Positions 51,809 through 60,097 of a stretch of DNA of 64,000 bases are shown here, in pieces. Origin of the DNA: Gordonibacter sp034932485. GTDB lineage: Bacteria > Actinomycetota > Coriobacteriia > Coriobacteriales > Eggerthellaceae. A program made the translations under genes and the position numbers. Every line of letters starts with the position of its first letter. The first letter of the stretch is position 1. Under the pieces are notes generated by a model. The model was given only the letters and a program-made list of their open reading frames with translations, was not told where the DNA came from and did no database searches. The DNA lies in NCBI GenBank assembly GCA_034932485.1, contig JAYFOQ010000002.1, positions 248,001 through 312,000 on the forward strand, in the 5' to 3' direction.

Positions 51809-52435
51809 TTATTTCGAGTAAAGTTCGACGATGAGCTGTTCGCGAATGTCCAAATCGATTTGATCGCGTTGCGGAAGCGCCAACACGCTACCCTGCAGTT
51901 TCTCGATGTCAACCTCGAGCCAAGCCGGCACCTGAACACGCTCGTTGGAGATAAGCGCGCTCTTAATAACCAGCAAATCCTTGGCCTTAGGAGCCACGGC
52001 AACCAGGTCGCCCGGACGCACGCGGAACGACGGGATATCAACACGGCGACCATTCACGGTAATATGACCGTGACGCACCTGCTGACGAGCCTCAGCACGC
52101 GACTTTGCAAATCCAAGACGATACACAACGTTGTCGAGGCGGCTTTCCAAGATGCGCAGCAGGTTTTCGCCCGTAACGCCCGTCTGACGGTTCGCCATGT
52201 CGTAGTAGTGGTGGAACTGCTTTTCCAACACACCATAAATACGCTTAGTCTTCTGCTTTTCACGCAACTGAAGACGATATTCACTTTCTTTTACGCGCTT
52301 TTTGCCGGCCTCGCCGGGCGCGTAGTTGCGGCGCTCGATTGCGCACTTGTCCGTGTAGCAGCGATCGCCCTTCAAAAAGAGCTTCACACCTTCACGACGG
52401 CACAAACGGCAGTCCGCTCCAGTATAACGAGCCAT
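51809..52435 (-). CDS. rpsD: 30S ribosomal protein S4
   Basis: 208 residues. It starts MARYTGADCRLCRREGVKLFLKGDRCYTDKCAIERR, the zinc-binding (cysteine-containing) S4 form, and contains the S4 RNA-binding domain SRLDNVVYRLGFAKSRAEARQQVRHGHITVNGRRVDIPS. It is a primary 16S rRNA assembly protein and often a translational regulator of its own operon. Confidence 0.99.
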   Translation of the reverse strand: MARYTGADCRLCRREGVKLFLKGDRCYTDKCAIERRNYAPGEAGKKRVKESEYRLQLREKQKTKRIYGVLEKQFHHYYDMANRQTGVTGENLLRILESRLDNVVYRLGFAKSRAEARQQVRHGHITVNGRRVDIPSFRVRPGDLVAVAPKAKDLLVIKSALISNERVQVPAWLEVDIEKLQGSVLALPQRDQIDLDIREQLIVELYSK

Positions 52436-52454
52436 AATACTCCGATCCTTTCAG

Positions 52455-52853
52455 TTACACGCGACGACGCTTGCAGGGACGGCAACCGTTGTGCGGGATG
52501 GGTGTGCAATCCTGAATGCTGGAAACTTCCAGGCCAGCAGCCTGCAGCGAGCGAATGGCCGTTTCGCGACCCGAACCCGGGCCCTTAACGAACACTGCCA
52601 CCTTGCGTAGCCCGTGCTCCATAGCCGTCTTAGCGGCGGCTTCGGCGGCCATCTGTGCGGCAAAGGGCGTGGACTTACGAGAGCCCTTGAAGCCAACCGT
52701 ACCAGCGGACTGCCAGGAGATCACATTGCCCTGAGGATCGGTGATGCTCACAATAGTATTGTTAAACGTAGACTTGATATGCGCGGCGCCCACGGCAATG
52801 TTCTTACGCTCAGAACGCTTGATGCGCGTGCGCACGTTTTTCTTAGCTGCCAC
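52455..52853 (-). CDS. rpsK: 30S ribosomal protein S11
   Basis: 132 residues, standard S11. The body has KNIAVGAAHIKSTFNNTIVSITDPQGNVISW and the end DCTPIPHNGCRPCKRRRV. It forms part of the platform near the mRNA exit. Starts 10 bases after rpsM. Confidence 0.99.
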   Translation of the reverse strand: MAAKKNVRTRIKRSERKNIAVGAAHIKSTFNNTIVSITDPQGNVISWQSAGTVGFKGSRKSTPFAAQMAAEAAAKTAMEHGLRKVAVFVKGPGSGRETAIRSLQAAGLEVSSIQDCTPIPHNGCRPCKRRRV

Positions 52854-52863
52854 TTAAGCTACC

Positions 52864-53232
52864 TCACTTTTTCTTTCCGCCGATTTGCTTACGAGGACCC
52901 TTGCGGGTACGCGCATTCGTATGCGTGCGCTGTCCGCGAACGGGCAGACCGCGACGATGGCGCAAGCCACGATAGCAACCGATCTCCATGAGGCGCTTGA
53001 CATTCTGGGAAACCTCGCGGTGTAGGTCGCCCTCCACCTTGATGTTTTCCTGGATATAATCGCGAAGCTTCGACAGATCGTCCTCCGTGAGGTCCTTGAC
53101 GCGGACGTCGGGATCGACGCCGGTTTCGGCGAGGATCTGCTTGGAGGTGGTCAGGCCGATGCCGTAAATGTAGGTCAAGCCGATTTCAACGCGCTTGTCG
53201 CGAGGAAGGTCGACACCAACAAGACGAGCCAT
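52864..53232 (-). CDS. rpsM: 30S ribosomal protein S13
   Basis: 122 residues. It starts MARLVGVDLPRDKRVEIGLTYIYGIGLTTSKQIL and ends GLPVRGQRTHTNARTRKGPRK, as expected. It bridges the 30S head to the 50S subunit. 18 bases separate it from rpmJ. Confidence 0.99.
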   Translation of the reverse strand: MARLVGVDLPRDKRVEIGLTYIYGIGLTTSKQILAETGVDPDVRVKDLTEDDLSKLRDYIQENIKVEGDLHREVSQNVKRLMEIGCYRGLRHRRGLPVRGQRTHTNARTRKGPRKQIGGKKK

Positions 53233-53250
53233 AGATGTTTCTCCTCTTTC

Positions 53251-53364
53251 CTAGCCCTGACGCTGCTTATGGCGCGGGTTCTCGCAAATAACGAGCACTT
53301 TGCCATGGCGTCGGATAATCTTGCATTTGTCGCACATTTTCTTGACCGAAGGACGTACCTTCAT
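53251..53364 (-). CDS. rpmJ: 50S ribosomal protein L36
   Basis: A 37-residue protein read directly from the sequence: MKVRPSVKKMCDKCKIIRRH then GKVLVICENPRHKQRQG. The zinc ligands Cys11, Cys14, Cys27 and His32 are all present, so this is the zinc-binding type. AAAGGAATTG precedes the ATG. Confidence 0.97.
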   Translation of the reverse strand: MKVRPSVKKMCDKCKIIRRHGKVLVICENPRHKQRQG

Positions 53365-53521
53365 AATTCAATTCCTTTCGGTTATGCACATACACTGTTC
53401 TATGTAGCACGCCCAGCCGCAGGCGATCGTTTTCCTAATTGCTTCTTACTTGCTGCTTTACACCTTACTTTGAGTACACAAAACACGCACACTCAATTCA
53501 TGAGTTACGCAAACAATACCG

Positions 53522-53740
53522 CTACTTAAAGCGATACGTAATGCGCCCTCGGTTCAGATCGTAAACCGATAACTCTACCGTCACCTTGTCGCCCGGCAGA
53601 ATCTTAATGTAATGCATACGCATCTTGCCGGATATGTGGGCCAATATCTTGTGGCCATTCTCGAGCTCCACCCTAAACATAGCGTTTGGTAACGCCTCGA
53701 GGACGGTCCCCTCGAGCTCGATAACATCTTCTTTGGTCAA
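53522..53740 (-). CDS. infA: Translation initiation factor IF-1
   Basis: 72 residues, exact IF-1 length, if it starts at the TTG at 53740, six bases after GGAG; the body reads EDVIELEGTVLEALPNAMFRVELENGHKILAHISGKMR. A longer frame to 53776 would add residues with no IF-1 counterpart. It blocks the A site during initiation. First gene of the ribosomal unit; 157 bases without a gene lie between it and rpmJ. Confidence 0.95.
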   Translation of the reverse strand: MTKEDVIELEGTVLEALPNAMFRVELENGHKILAHISGKMRMHYIKILPGDKVTVELSVYDLNRGRITYRFK

Positions 53741-54092
53741 AAGTGCTCCTTCAAGCAATACGTCATTAAACAGCAATCGTAGATGATACCAAAATATTGC
53801 TAAAATAGATACAAGAAAATTAGCGCGCAGAAAACCAACAAACCAACGGGTTCGAAACTGCCTGCATATCAGGCGTGCGGTTTGAAGCCGCGCGGTCCGA
53901 AGTACAAAAACAGAACCGCCAGGTATTTGCGCGAAGCGCCGCCGCCTTGTCGGCCTTACTACGACAACAACGCCTTAAAGACATCGTCATCTATAATTGC
54001 ACCAGTTTTAAGGGTTTTGGTTGTGCGGTCAAGACCTTGTGTGGCCAGTTGCCGTTTATCCGGGTCCCAAAAAAGAAAGCACAGCGCCAAAC
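53741..54092 (-). other. Noncoding region ahead of infA
   Basis: No credible gene in 352 bases. A weak promoter is possible on the minus strand (TTGACC 54028-54033, TAAAAC 17 bases on). A run of T residues 10-25 bases after tRNA-Gln may end the tRNA transcript. A selC-like anticodon loop was examined and rejected. Confidence 0.4.
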
Positions 54093-54166
54093 TGGCTGGC
54101 CCGCAGGGATTCGAACCCCGATAGCTGGCACCAAAAGCCAGAGTCCTGCCGTTGGACGACGGGCCA
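54093..54166 (-). tRNA. tRNA-Gln (TTG anticodon)
   Basis: All four arms fold: acceptor TGGCCCG/CGGGCCA, D stem GTCC/GGAC, anticodon stem CTGGC/GCCAG around TTTTGGT, T arm with TTCGAAT. The discriminator is G and CCA is encoded. Confidence 0.96.
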
Positions 54167-54233
54167 GTTTGAAACGTTGCGCCGCAGGTGCGGCACCGAA
54201 GTTATCGGTGCGATTGCGTGACCAACGTTGAAG

Positions 54234-54309
54234 TGGTGGGCCGTGAGGGAGTCGAACCCGCGACCTTGGGATTAAAAGTCCCCTGCTCTACCAGCTGAGC
54301 TAACGGCCC
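54234..54309 (-). tRNA. tRNA-Lys (TTT anticodon)
   Basis: Acceptor GGGCCGT/ACGGCCC, D arm TAGCTCAGCTGGTAGAGCA, anticodon loop CTTTTAA, T arm GCGGGTTCGACTCCCTC. Discriminator A and an encoded CCA. Transcribed ahead of tRNA-Gln from the promoter at 54338-54366. Confidence 0.97.
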
Positions 54310-54337
54310 ACATCGCCAGCGTTGCACGCGAGAGCAT

Positions 54338-54366
54338 ATTGTACCGGGGCGACCAACCAAGGTCAA
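54338..54366 (-). promoter_or_regulatory. Promoter of the tRNA-Lys/tRNA-Gln unit
   Basis: Minus strand TTGACC (54361-54366), 17-base spacer, TACAAT (54338-54343). Transcription would start near 54331, 22 bases before tRNA-Lys. Confidence 0.8.
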
Positions 54367-54515
54367 TGACTTGTTTGCACAAAAGATTAATATTGCTTCG
54401 CAATGTCATAGCAATGCCATAGCATTGTAGTCAAATGGGTAGATACGGAGCAGTACAATAAAGAGCGAGACTTCAAAAAAATGGCTTCATGCAGCAAGAA
54501 AGGCAGTGGTGTGCA

Positions 54516-54956
54516 ATGTGGTGTTCGAAAATCCTCGTAGCCTACGACGGTTCGGCTCCTTCCAAAAAAGCTCTGGAGGTTGCCTGCTCTATCGCAGCAC
54601 AAGACCGGAATGTCGAACTCGTGTTGGTCCACGTACTAAAGCTTTATGCAAGTCTCATTGAAGCTGGAGTTGAGAACCTACTTGTAGACGAGGCAAAGGC
54701 CACGAGAGAAGTACTTGAAAGCTTTGCCGACACACTCCCCAACCCTACCCACGTGCATCTACTAAAGGGCTCTTCGCCCGCCGACCTACTACTGAACTGC
54801 GCGCGAGATGAGGGGTGTGATCTCATTGTTATGGGCAGTCGCGGCAGAGGTGGCGTCAAGGGTTATCTGGGCAGCATAAGCTACGCCGTAGTGCAACAAT
54901 CTCCTATTACGGTACTTATTGCAAAAGACACTCCCGAGTCAGGAGTGGAAGGCTAG
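54516..54956 (+). CDS. Universal stress protein (UspA family)
   Basis: 146 residues. The N terminus SKILVAYDGSAPSKKALEVA and the C-terminal nucleotide loop LIVMGSRGRGGVKGYLGSISYAVVQQSPITVLI mark a UspA protein of the ATP-binding type. Function under stress is inferred from the family. The start is uncertain (54489 or 54516). It ends four bases before the MFS gene, so the two are co-expressed and may be functionally linked. Confidence 0.88.
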   Translation: MWCSKILVAYDGSAPSKKALEVACSIAAQDRNVELVLVHVLKLYASLIEAGVENLLVDEAKATREVLESFADTLPNPTHVHLLKGSSPADLLLNCARDEGCDLIVMGSRGRGGVKGYLGSISYAVVQQSPITVLIAKDTPESGVEG

Positions 54957-54960
54957 AAAT

Positions 54961-56211
54961 ATGGCAACCGCCAAACTTTGGACAAAAGATTTTACTCTTG
55001 GAACGCTCGTAAACTTTCTTCTCATGGTGAACTACTACGGCCTCATGGTGGTTGTAGCCGATTATTCCATGAAGACCTACCAGGCACCCGCTGCCGCAGC
55101 AGGTCTGGCTGCCAGTATTTTTATCATTGGAGCCCTGATTGCACGTCTGATTAGCGGACGCGTAATGGATAAGATCGGACGTAAACGCCTCTTGGTTATT
55201 GGTGCGGTAGGCGAAGTAATTTTTTCGGCGTTGTACCTTATAGGGCCAGCATTCGCACCGCTCTTCGCCCTGAGGCTCTTGCATGGGTTTTCTTACGGCA
55301 TATGCTCCACCACCATTGGCACCATCGTCACTTCACTGGTGCCCGACAGCCGCAAGGGTGAGGGAGTAGGCTACTATATGCTATCGGTCACCCTCGGTGC
55401 AGCCATCGGTCCGTTTTTGGGCATGTTCCTCACGCAGAATGCCGGATTCCAGTTGCTCTTCATTGTGTCTGCACTTGTCGCAGCGTTAAGCCTCGGCGCT
55501 GCAGCATTGCTGAAGGCACCTGAGAGCAGCCGTAGTAGCATCGAAACAAAAGCACGCGACATAGCTCGCGAAGAGCGTGACGAAGAAGCTTCAGCATTTC
55601 GCGTACCTCGGCCGAATGTGAAGAATTATCTCGAGCCCAGTGTGCTGTCCATCAGCTCAGTATGTGCCGTGCTGTTTTTTTGCTACTCAAGCCTCCTAGC
55701 CTTTCTCACGCCCTTCGCCGCCGAGAACGGCCTAGAAGGACCTGCAAGTTATTTCTTTATCGTATACGCTATCGCAACCTTTGTTACGAGGCCCTTCACG
55801 GGCAAGCTGTTCGATCGCAAAGGCGACCGCGCGGTTATGATTCCTGCATTTATTGCCTTCATTATAGGGATGGGGCTGCTCGCCACGGTACACCAGGCAC
55901 CGGCCATGCTGGTAGCCGGTGCGCTCATGGGCTTTGGCGTGGGCACCATACAAGCAAGCGGACTTGCCTTAGCTGTGCGCATCGCACCTGATGATCGACT
56001 GAGTCTGGCAAACTCAACGTTTTACATTATGCTGGACATTGGTGTTGGCATTGGCCCTCTTCTACTTGGTATCATACAGCCACTTTGGGGTTATCGCGGC
56101 CTTTTTCAAGCCATGTCCTTTGTTGCGCTCGTCGCATTAATTGTTTACCTGTTAGTTAGTCGTAAAAAAGGAAAGATACGACAAGAACTGGAAAATCAAC
56201 GATCTCGATGA
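54961..56211 (+). CDS. Major facilitator superfamily transporter
   Basis: 416 residues with about 12 hydrophobic helices. The loop 2-3 motif is present as SGRVMDKIGRKRLLVIG, and TGKLFDRKGDRAVMI is the matching loop in the second half. The general outline fits drug or sugar-type efflux carriers; the substrate cannot be told. GGAAGG precedes the ATG at 54961, just after the universal stress protein gene. Confidence 0.9.
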   Translation: MATAKLWTKDFTLGTLVNFLLMVNYYGLMVVVADYSMKTYQAPAAAAGLAASIFIIGALIARLISGRVMDKIGRKRLLVIGAVGEVIFSALYLIGPAFAPLFALRLLHGFSYGICSTTIGTIVTSLVPDSRKGEGVGYYMLSVTLGAAIGPFLGMFLTQNAGFQLLFIVSALVAALSLGAAALLKAPESSRSSIETKARDIAREERDEEASAFRVPRPNVKNYLEPSVLSISSVCAVLFFCYSSLLAFLTPFAAENGLEGPASYFFIVYAIATFVTRPFTGKLFDRKGDRAVMIPAFIAFIIGMGLLATVHQAPAMLVAGALMGFGVGTIQASGLALAVRIAPDDRLSLANSTFYIMLDIGVGIGPLLLGIIQPLWGYRGLFQAMSFVALVALIVYLLVSRKKGKIRQELENQRSR

Positions 56212-56353
56212 ACGCAGGTGTTTGAAAGCTTAAGGCGTACCTTAAGAACCCATTACACTTTACTTTCAGCATCTGACATGCAGCTTTTCGCCGACTTGGT
56301 CGACTATACTAAGGGGGAAGCTACTTATTACTCTTGTGCTGTTGGAGGACAAC

Positions 56354-56779
56354 ATGGAAAACCCGCAAGCAGGCTGGTATCCCGACCCATCGGGAGATGC
56401 AACAAAACTTCGTTACTGGGATGGAACACAGTGGACCGAAAACTTCTCGGACGCACAGCCCGCAAGTAACATGAACAATGGGTACTATACTTCCCCTTGC
56501 CCGCAACCTACTTACGGGCAAACCTACTACCCCACTGCACAAAACACCTCTGATACCGATCGCACCTTTGCGTTGATCGCCTTTATCTTCTGCCTACTAT
56601 CAACAGTATCCGTAGGATGGCTGCTTTTACCACTTGCCTGGATGATTCCCATGACCGTTCATTGCTGGGGTATTTACAAGGGAGAGAAGCCTAACACGAT
56701 AGCATTCGGTGTGTGTACGCTTATATTCCTTAGCATAGTTGGAGGCATTTGTTTACTGGTAGGCAAAAAAGACGCTTAA
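56354..56779 (+). CDS. DUF2510-domain membrane protein
   Basis: 141 residues. The N terminus AGWYPDPSGDATKLRYWDGTQWTE is the DUF2510 motif, common in actinobacterial membrane proteins. A Gln/Tyr/Pro-rich linker and two or three hydrophobic helices (FALIAFIFCLLSTVSVGWLL) follow. The function is unknown. GGAGGAC precedes the ATG at 56354. It ends at a strong terminator. Confidence 0.85.
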   Translation: MENPQAGWYPDPSGDATKLRYWDGTQWTENFSDAQPASNMNNGYYTSPCPQPTYGQTYYPTAQNTSDTDRTFALIAFIFCLLSTVSVGWLLLPLAWMIPMTVHCWGIYKGEKPNTIAFGVCTLIFLSIVGGICLLVGKKDA

Positions 56780-56865
56780 TCAAAGGTGTTTAATGCCTTC
56801 TCAGTACGCTACGGCAACACTGCACAGCCGCCTTGCAAGCAAGGTTTACCTCAAAACTCTCTCAA

Positions 56866-56908
56866 GTAAAAAGAATCGAAGCCCTTCATGGGTTTCGATT
56901 CTTTTTAC
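56866..56908 (+). terminator. Strong Rho-independent terminator
   Basis: GTAAAAAGAATCGAAGCCC pairs with GGGTTTCGATTCTTTTTAC over 19 positions (one G-T), 5-base loop. Works on either strand. Confidence 0.9.
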
Positions 56909-57334
56909 TATTGAACAGGATAGTTTCGAACAAGATAATTTCGGCTTTATGCCGGCATCGCTGATAGCTTTGGGGCATTTTCTTTGACTATTGCCGAAAA
57001 TATCTTTCTTACATTATGTTCCCTTGCTATCAGCTTTTCTTCGACCGTTAAGTAACAAGCAGCGTCCCTTAGGCCAGGTTTTGAACGATTTGTTGCAAAA
57101 ATGCGCATTGGAAGCTCCCTTCCACGCGACCTTTCCCGGTCTGAACCAACATCTAAATTGTAGGTTTCATTTTGACCAGGTAAAACAATAACGATCTTCG
57201 AGCATGCTTTTGAAGAGTGCTGAGTCCGCTGCAGCAAATCGATGAAAAGATGGCATTATCTTCCCTATTCCTACGCAAACGCCACACGTGACTACCGGGC
57301 GCGCATAATAAACCAAAGGAAACGTAAGTCGCCC
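56909..57334. other. About 425 bases with no supportable gene
   Basis: A minus-strand frame of 96 codons (56947-57237) has no recognised family, no good ribosome site and only a plausible helical C-terminal half. It could be a remnant. Nothing else is evident. Confidence 0.4.
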
Positions 57335-57937
57335 CTACTCCGCAACAACAAACGTGTCCTTGTCGGGCGCAAACGACTGCATAGCCTCAATGGTGCGTGC
57401 AAACAGATCGTCTAAATCCCAGCCGAGCATTTCAGAACCAGACCGAATGACATCACGACTGACACCAGCAGCAAAACGCTTATCTTTGAACTTTTTCTTC
57501 AGCGATTTAACCTCAAAATCCATAACGCTCTTGGAAGGGCGCATCGCGATAGCGGCACCAATAAGACCTGTCAGCTCCTCGGTAGCAAACAGAATTTTTT
57601 CCATCTGAAACTCGGGCTTGGGCAGTTCAGGATTGAAATCAGAGGTATGACTCTGGATTGCGCGAATGAGTTCGGCCGATCCACCTGCCGCTTCAATATC
57701 TTTGGCAGCAAAAATCGTGTGCAATTCGGGTTGATCATCGTGCTCTTCCCAATCCAGATCGTGCAACAGACCCACAATGCCCCAGAATTCTTCGTTTTCA
57801 GGGTCAAATTCACGCGCGAAGTAACGCATGGTTTGCTCGACCGTCTCGCCGTGCTCAATATGAAACGGGTCCTTATTATGTTCCTTCAGCAGTTCGAATG
57901 CAGCATCACGCGTAATACCAGCTTCTAGCGTCGCCAT
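57335..57937 (-). CDS. HD-domain hydrolase
   Basis: 200 residues of the HDIG-type family. Metal ligands are likely in DPFHIEHGETVEQTMRYFA, LLHDLDWEEHDDQPELH and the later helix AIQSHTSDFNP. Members are phosphohydrolases of varied specificity, and the substrate is unknown. GGAG lies upstream of the ATG. It stands alone, 69 bases upstream of which the permease gene ends on the same strand. Confidence 0.85.
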   Translation of the reverse strand: MATLEAGITRDAAFELLKEHNKDPFHIEHGETVEQTMRYFAREFDPENEEFWGIVGLLHDLDWEEHDDQPELHTIFAAKDIEAAGGSAELIRAIQSHTSDFNPELPKPEFQMEKILFATEELTGLIGAAIAMRPSKSVMDFEVKSLKKKFKDKRFAAGVSRDVIRSGSEMLGWDLDDLFARTIEAMQSFAPDKDTFVVAE

Positions 57938-58006
57938 GGCGCCCTCCTTCTCCTGTTGAACTATTGTCGGGTAACATGCTACCCCAAAGACGCGTTTCAG
58001 TCAGCG

Positions 58007-58963
58007 CTAGAACACAATACCCAGCGCGTTTACCACAACGCCCCAGAACACGCCCATACCATAGAGAGAAACAATGACTATAAGATTCTCCCGCACGCGG
58101 CGATTTGTGCGCACAAGCACCAGTAGACCAACGCCAGCAGAAACCAACAAACCAGCAAGCATGGCACCAGAATTCAAGACACCCTCAACGTAAAGCTGGG
58201 CAACAACAATGCTGGCCGCGCAGTTCGGCACAAGACCTACGAGAGCTGAGCCGAATACCGACAACATGGGATTGGATCCAAGGAAATTGGCAAGCGCTTC
58301 TTCGCCCACCACCTCCAGCACGCCGTTTAACGCGATAGTAATTATAAAAATAAATAACGTTACCTGCACCGTATGGCGGAACGCACTGCGAACAATGGAC
58401 CCCTGCTCGTGGTCGTGATCGTGATGTTGATCATGTTCGTAATCGTAGGCAAGCTCCGGCCTCTCTTCACATACCACACACTCGCCGTTGCAGCCACAAC
58501 GATCTTGCTCGCACAGTTCATGAATCCGCAGCTTTTTGCTCTCACGGCGAGCAATGCGCACGGCAGTATCCACGATAAAGCCCATAACCATGCCGATGAT
58601 AACCTTCGCACCCAGTATCTTTAGGATGACGTCGAGTGGCACTTGTTCAGCAATAAAAATGGGAAGCATCTCGTCTGAAGTAGACAAGAACACTGCAAAC
58701 ATAGTTCCAAGCGTAATAACACGCCCCGCCCAAAGCGTCGCTGCAACAGCCGAAAAGCCACACTGCGGAACCACGCCCAAAAGAGCCCCCGCAACAGGGC
58801 CTGCCGCACCTGCGCGACGAATGGCTGACTCTGTTCTGCCGCCCGTCTTATGTTCAAGCCACTCCATAAGGAGATACGTTACAAACAGGAACGGAATCAG
58901 ATACAGCGTATCGCCAATCGAATGCTCTAGAACATGAATGATTATATGTAAGGTTTCTTCCAT
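58007..58963 (-). CDS. Putative heavy-metal exporter (ArsP_2/putative manganese transporter family)
   Basis: 318 residues, two sets of hydrophobic helices around a cytoplasmic-type loop rich in His, Asp and Cys (CGCNGECVVCEERP and HDQHHDHDHEQ). The repeated PQCGFSA and PNCAAS segments in the two halves match the ArsP_2-type permeases of about 10 helices. The metal is not evident; the loop suggests divalent cations. It diverges from the DMT carrier gene at 59088. Confidence 0.82.
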   Translation of the reverse strand: MEETLHIIIHVLEHSIGDTLYLIPFLFVTYLLMEWLEHKTGGRTESAIRRAGAAGPVAGALLGVVPQCGFSAVAATLWAGRVITLGTMFAVFLSTSDEMLPIFIAEQVPLDVILKILGAKVIIGMVMGFIVDTAVRIARRESKKLRIHELCEQDRCGCNGECVVCEERPELAYDYEHDQHHDHDHEQGSIVRSAFRHTVQVTLFIFIITIALNGVLEVVGEEALANFLGSNPMLSVFGSALVGLVPNCAASIVVAQLYVEGVLNSGAMLAGLLVSAGVGLLVLVRTNRRVRENLIVIVSLYGMGVFWGVVVNALGIVF

Positions 58964-59070
58964 GAAGAAGTATTGTAACTCAACCTATGCGCTTAAAGCC
59001 CGGATGCACGAGAACGGTCACATTACGGTGATGCAAGGATACTAACGATGCCGGGTTCCCGCCAGAGGCC

Positions 59071-59079
59071 TGATATACT
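59071..59079 (+). promoter_or_regulatory. Extended -10 promoter of the DMT carrier gene
   Basis: TGATATACT, an extended -10 box, ending 9 bases before the ATG at 59088. Transcription would start about two bases before the ATG, so the mRNA is probably leaderless. Confidence 0.5.
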
Positions 59080-59087
59080 CTTGCACC

Positions 59088-60011
59088 ATGACTTCCGAGA
59101 AAAAACAGGCACCTCACTGGATATACGCCGCATTACTGATAGGTGCAGCCGCCATATGGGGTATGGGCACCGTTGTTATCAAAGATACGGTCCAGTTGTT
59201 ACCTCCGGGGTGGATCGTAGGTATTCGTTTCCTATGCGCAGGCACAGTGCTGTTTTTGGTGCTGCTACCACGTATGATGCGTACTTTGGATGCTGATCAT
59301 TTGAGAGCTGGCGCATTACTCGGCGTATTGAACGGAATGGCTTACCTGTTCAACTCAACAGGCCTCGCCTATACCACTGCCTCAAAAAGTTCGTTTCTCA
59401 CCGCGGTGTACTGCGTATTCATGCCGTTTCTAGCCTGGACCATCCTACACAAACGCCCTTCCGTATACAATGTGTCGGCTGCCGTTATCTGCATCATGGG
59501 CGTGGGATTGGTATCGCTGCCCTCCACTGGAGCGCTATCAATTGGATTTGGCGATGCTATAACATTGGTGTCGGCGCTATTCCTAGGCCTACACTTGGCC
59601 TTCACCTCGAAATTAGCACCTGGACGCGATATCCTCGTGCTCACCGCTGTACAGTTCATCGTCTCCGGATTAATTGGGCTTGCGTGGGGTGCCGCTTCCG
59701 AGCCATGGCCTACACTTCAGCAGTTCAGCCCCGAGCTTCTCTCCAACCTGGCTTATCTCATCATTGCTGCCTCATGCATTGCCCTACTACTTCAGAACAT
59801 CGGCCTAACACACGTATCCCCCGCGCCCGCATCGTTGTTTCTAGCGACCGAGTCGGTATTCGGCGTGGCGTTTTCCGTTGCTTTGTTGGGCGAGACTCTA
59901 AGTCAGCAGATGGTGTTCGGATTCATGCTAATTTTCTTCGCCATCGTAGTAAGCGAATACTTCCCCACGTCGAAATTCATAAAGAAAGTTCTGACCAAAC
60001 GCAAGAAATAA
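59088..60011 (+). CDS. DMT superfamily (EamA) transporter
   Basis: 307 residues with two EamA repeats and about ten hydrophobic helices (WIYAALLIGAAAIWGMGTVV at the start, LSNLAYLIIAASCIALLLQNIG in the second half). The substrate is unknown. No ribosome site precedes the ATG, and an extended -10 box ends only 9 bases upstream, so translation is probably leaderless. A shared terminator follows before convergent groEL. Confidence 0.9.
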   Translation: MTSEKKQAPHWIYAALLIGAAAIWGMGTVVIKDTVQLLPPGWIVGIRFLCAGTVLFLVLLPRMMRTLDADHLRAGALLGVLNGMAYLFNSTGLAYTTASKSSFLTAVYCVFMPFLAWTILHKRPSVYNVSAAVICIMGVGLVSLPSTGALSIGFGDAITLVSALFLGLHLAFTSKLAPGRDILVLTAVQFIVSGLIGLAWGAASEPWPTLQQFSPELLSNLAYLIIAASCIALLLQNIGLTHVSPAPASLFLATESVFGVAFSVALLGETLSQQMVFGFMLIFFAIVVSEYFPTSKFIKKVLTKRKK

Positions 60012-60037
60012 AGGACACCTGTGGCGCACCTTACATA

Positions 60038-60066
60038 GAAAGAACCCGCTTGATGCGGGTTCTTTC
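60038..60066. terminator. Bidirectional terminator between DMT and groEL genes
   Basis: GAAAGAACCCGC / GCGGGTTCTTTC, a perfect 12-bp stem with a 5-base loop, flanked by A and T stretches. Confidence 0.88.
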
Positions 60067-60097
60067 TTATACGTTGTTTCGCAAAATACCTGAGCGC

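Noticed and set aside
53870..53905. selC-like anticodon loop (CTTCAAA with a GCGG/CCGC stem) on the minus strand
   Set aside because: A 5-bp variable-arm-like stem and TTCGAA follow, but no acceptor stem, D arm or paired T stem can be formed; judged coincidental.
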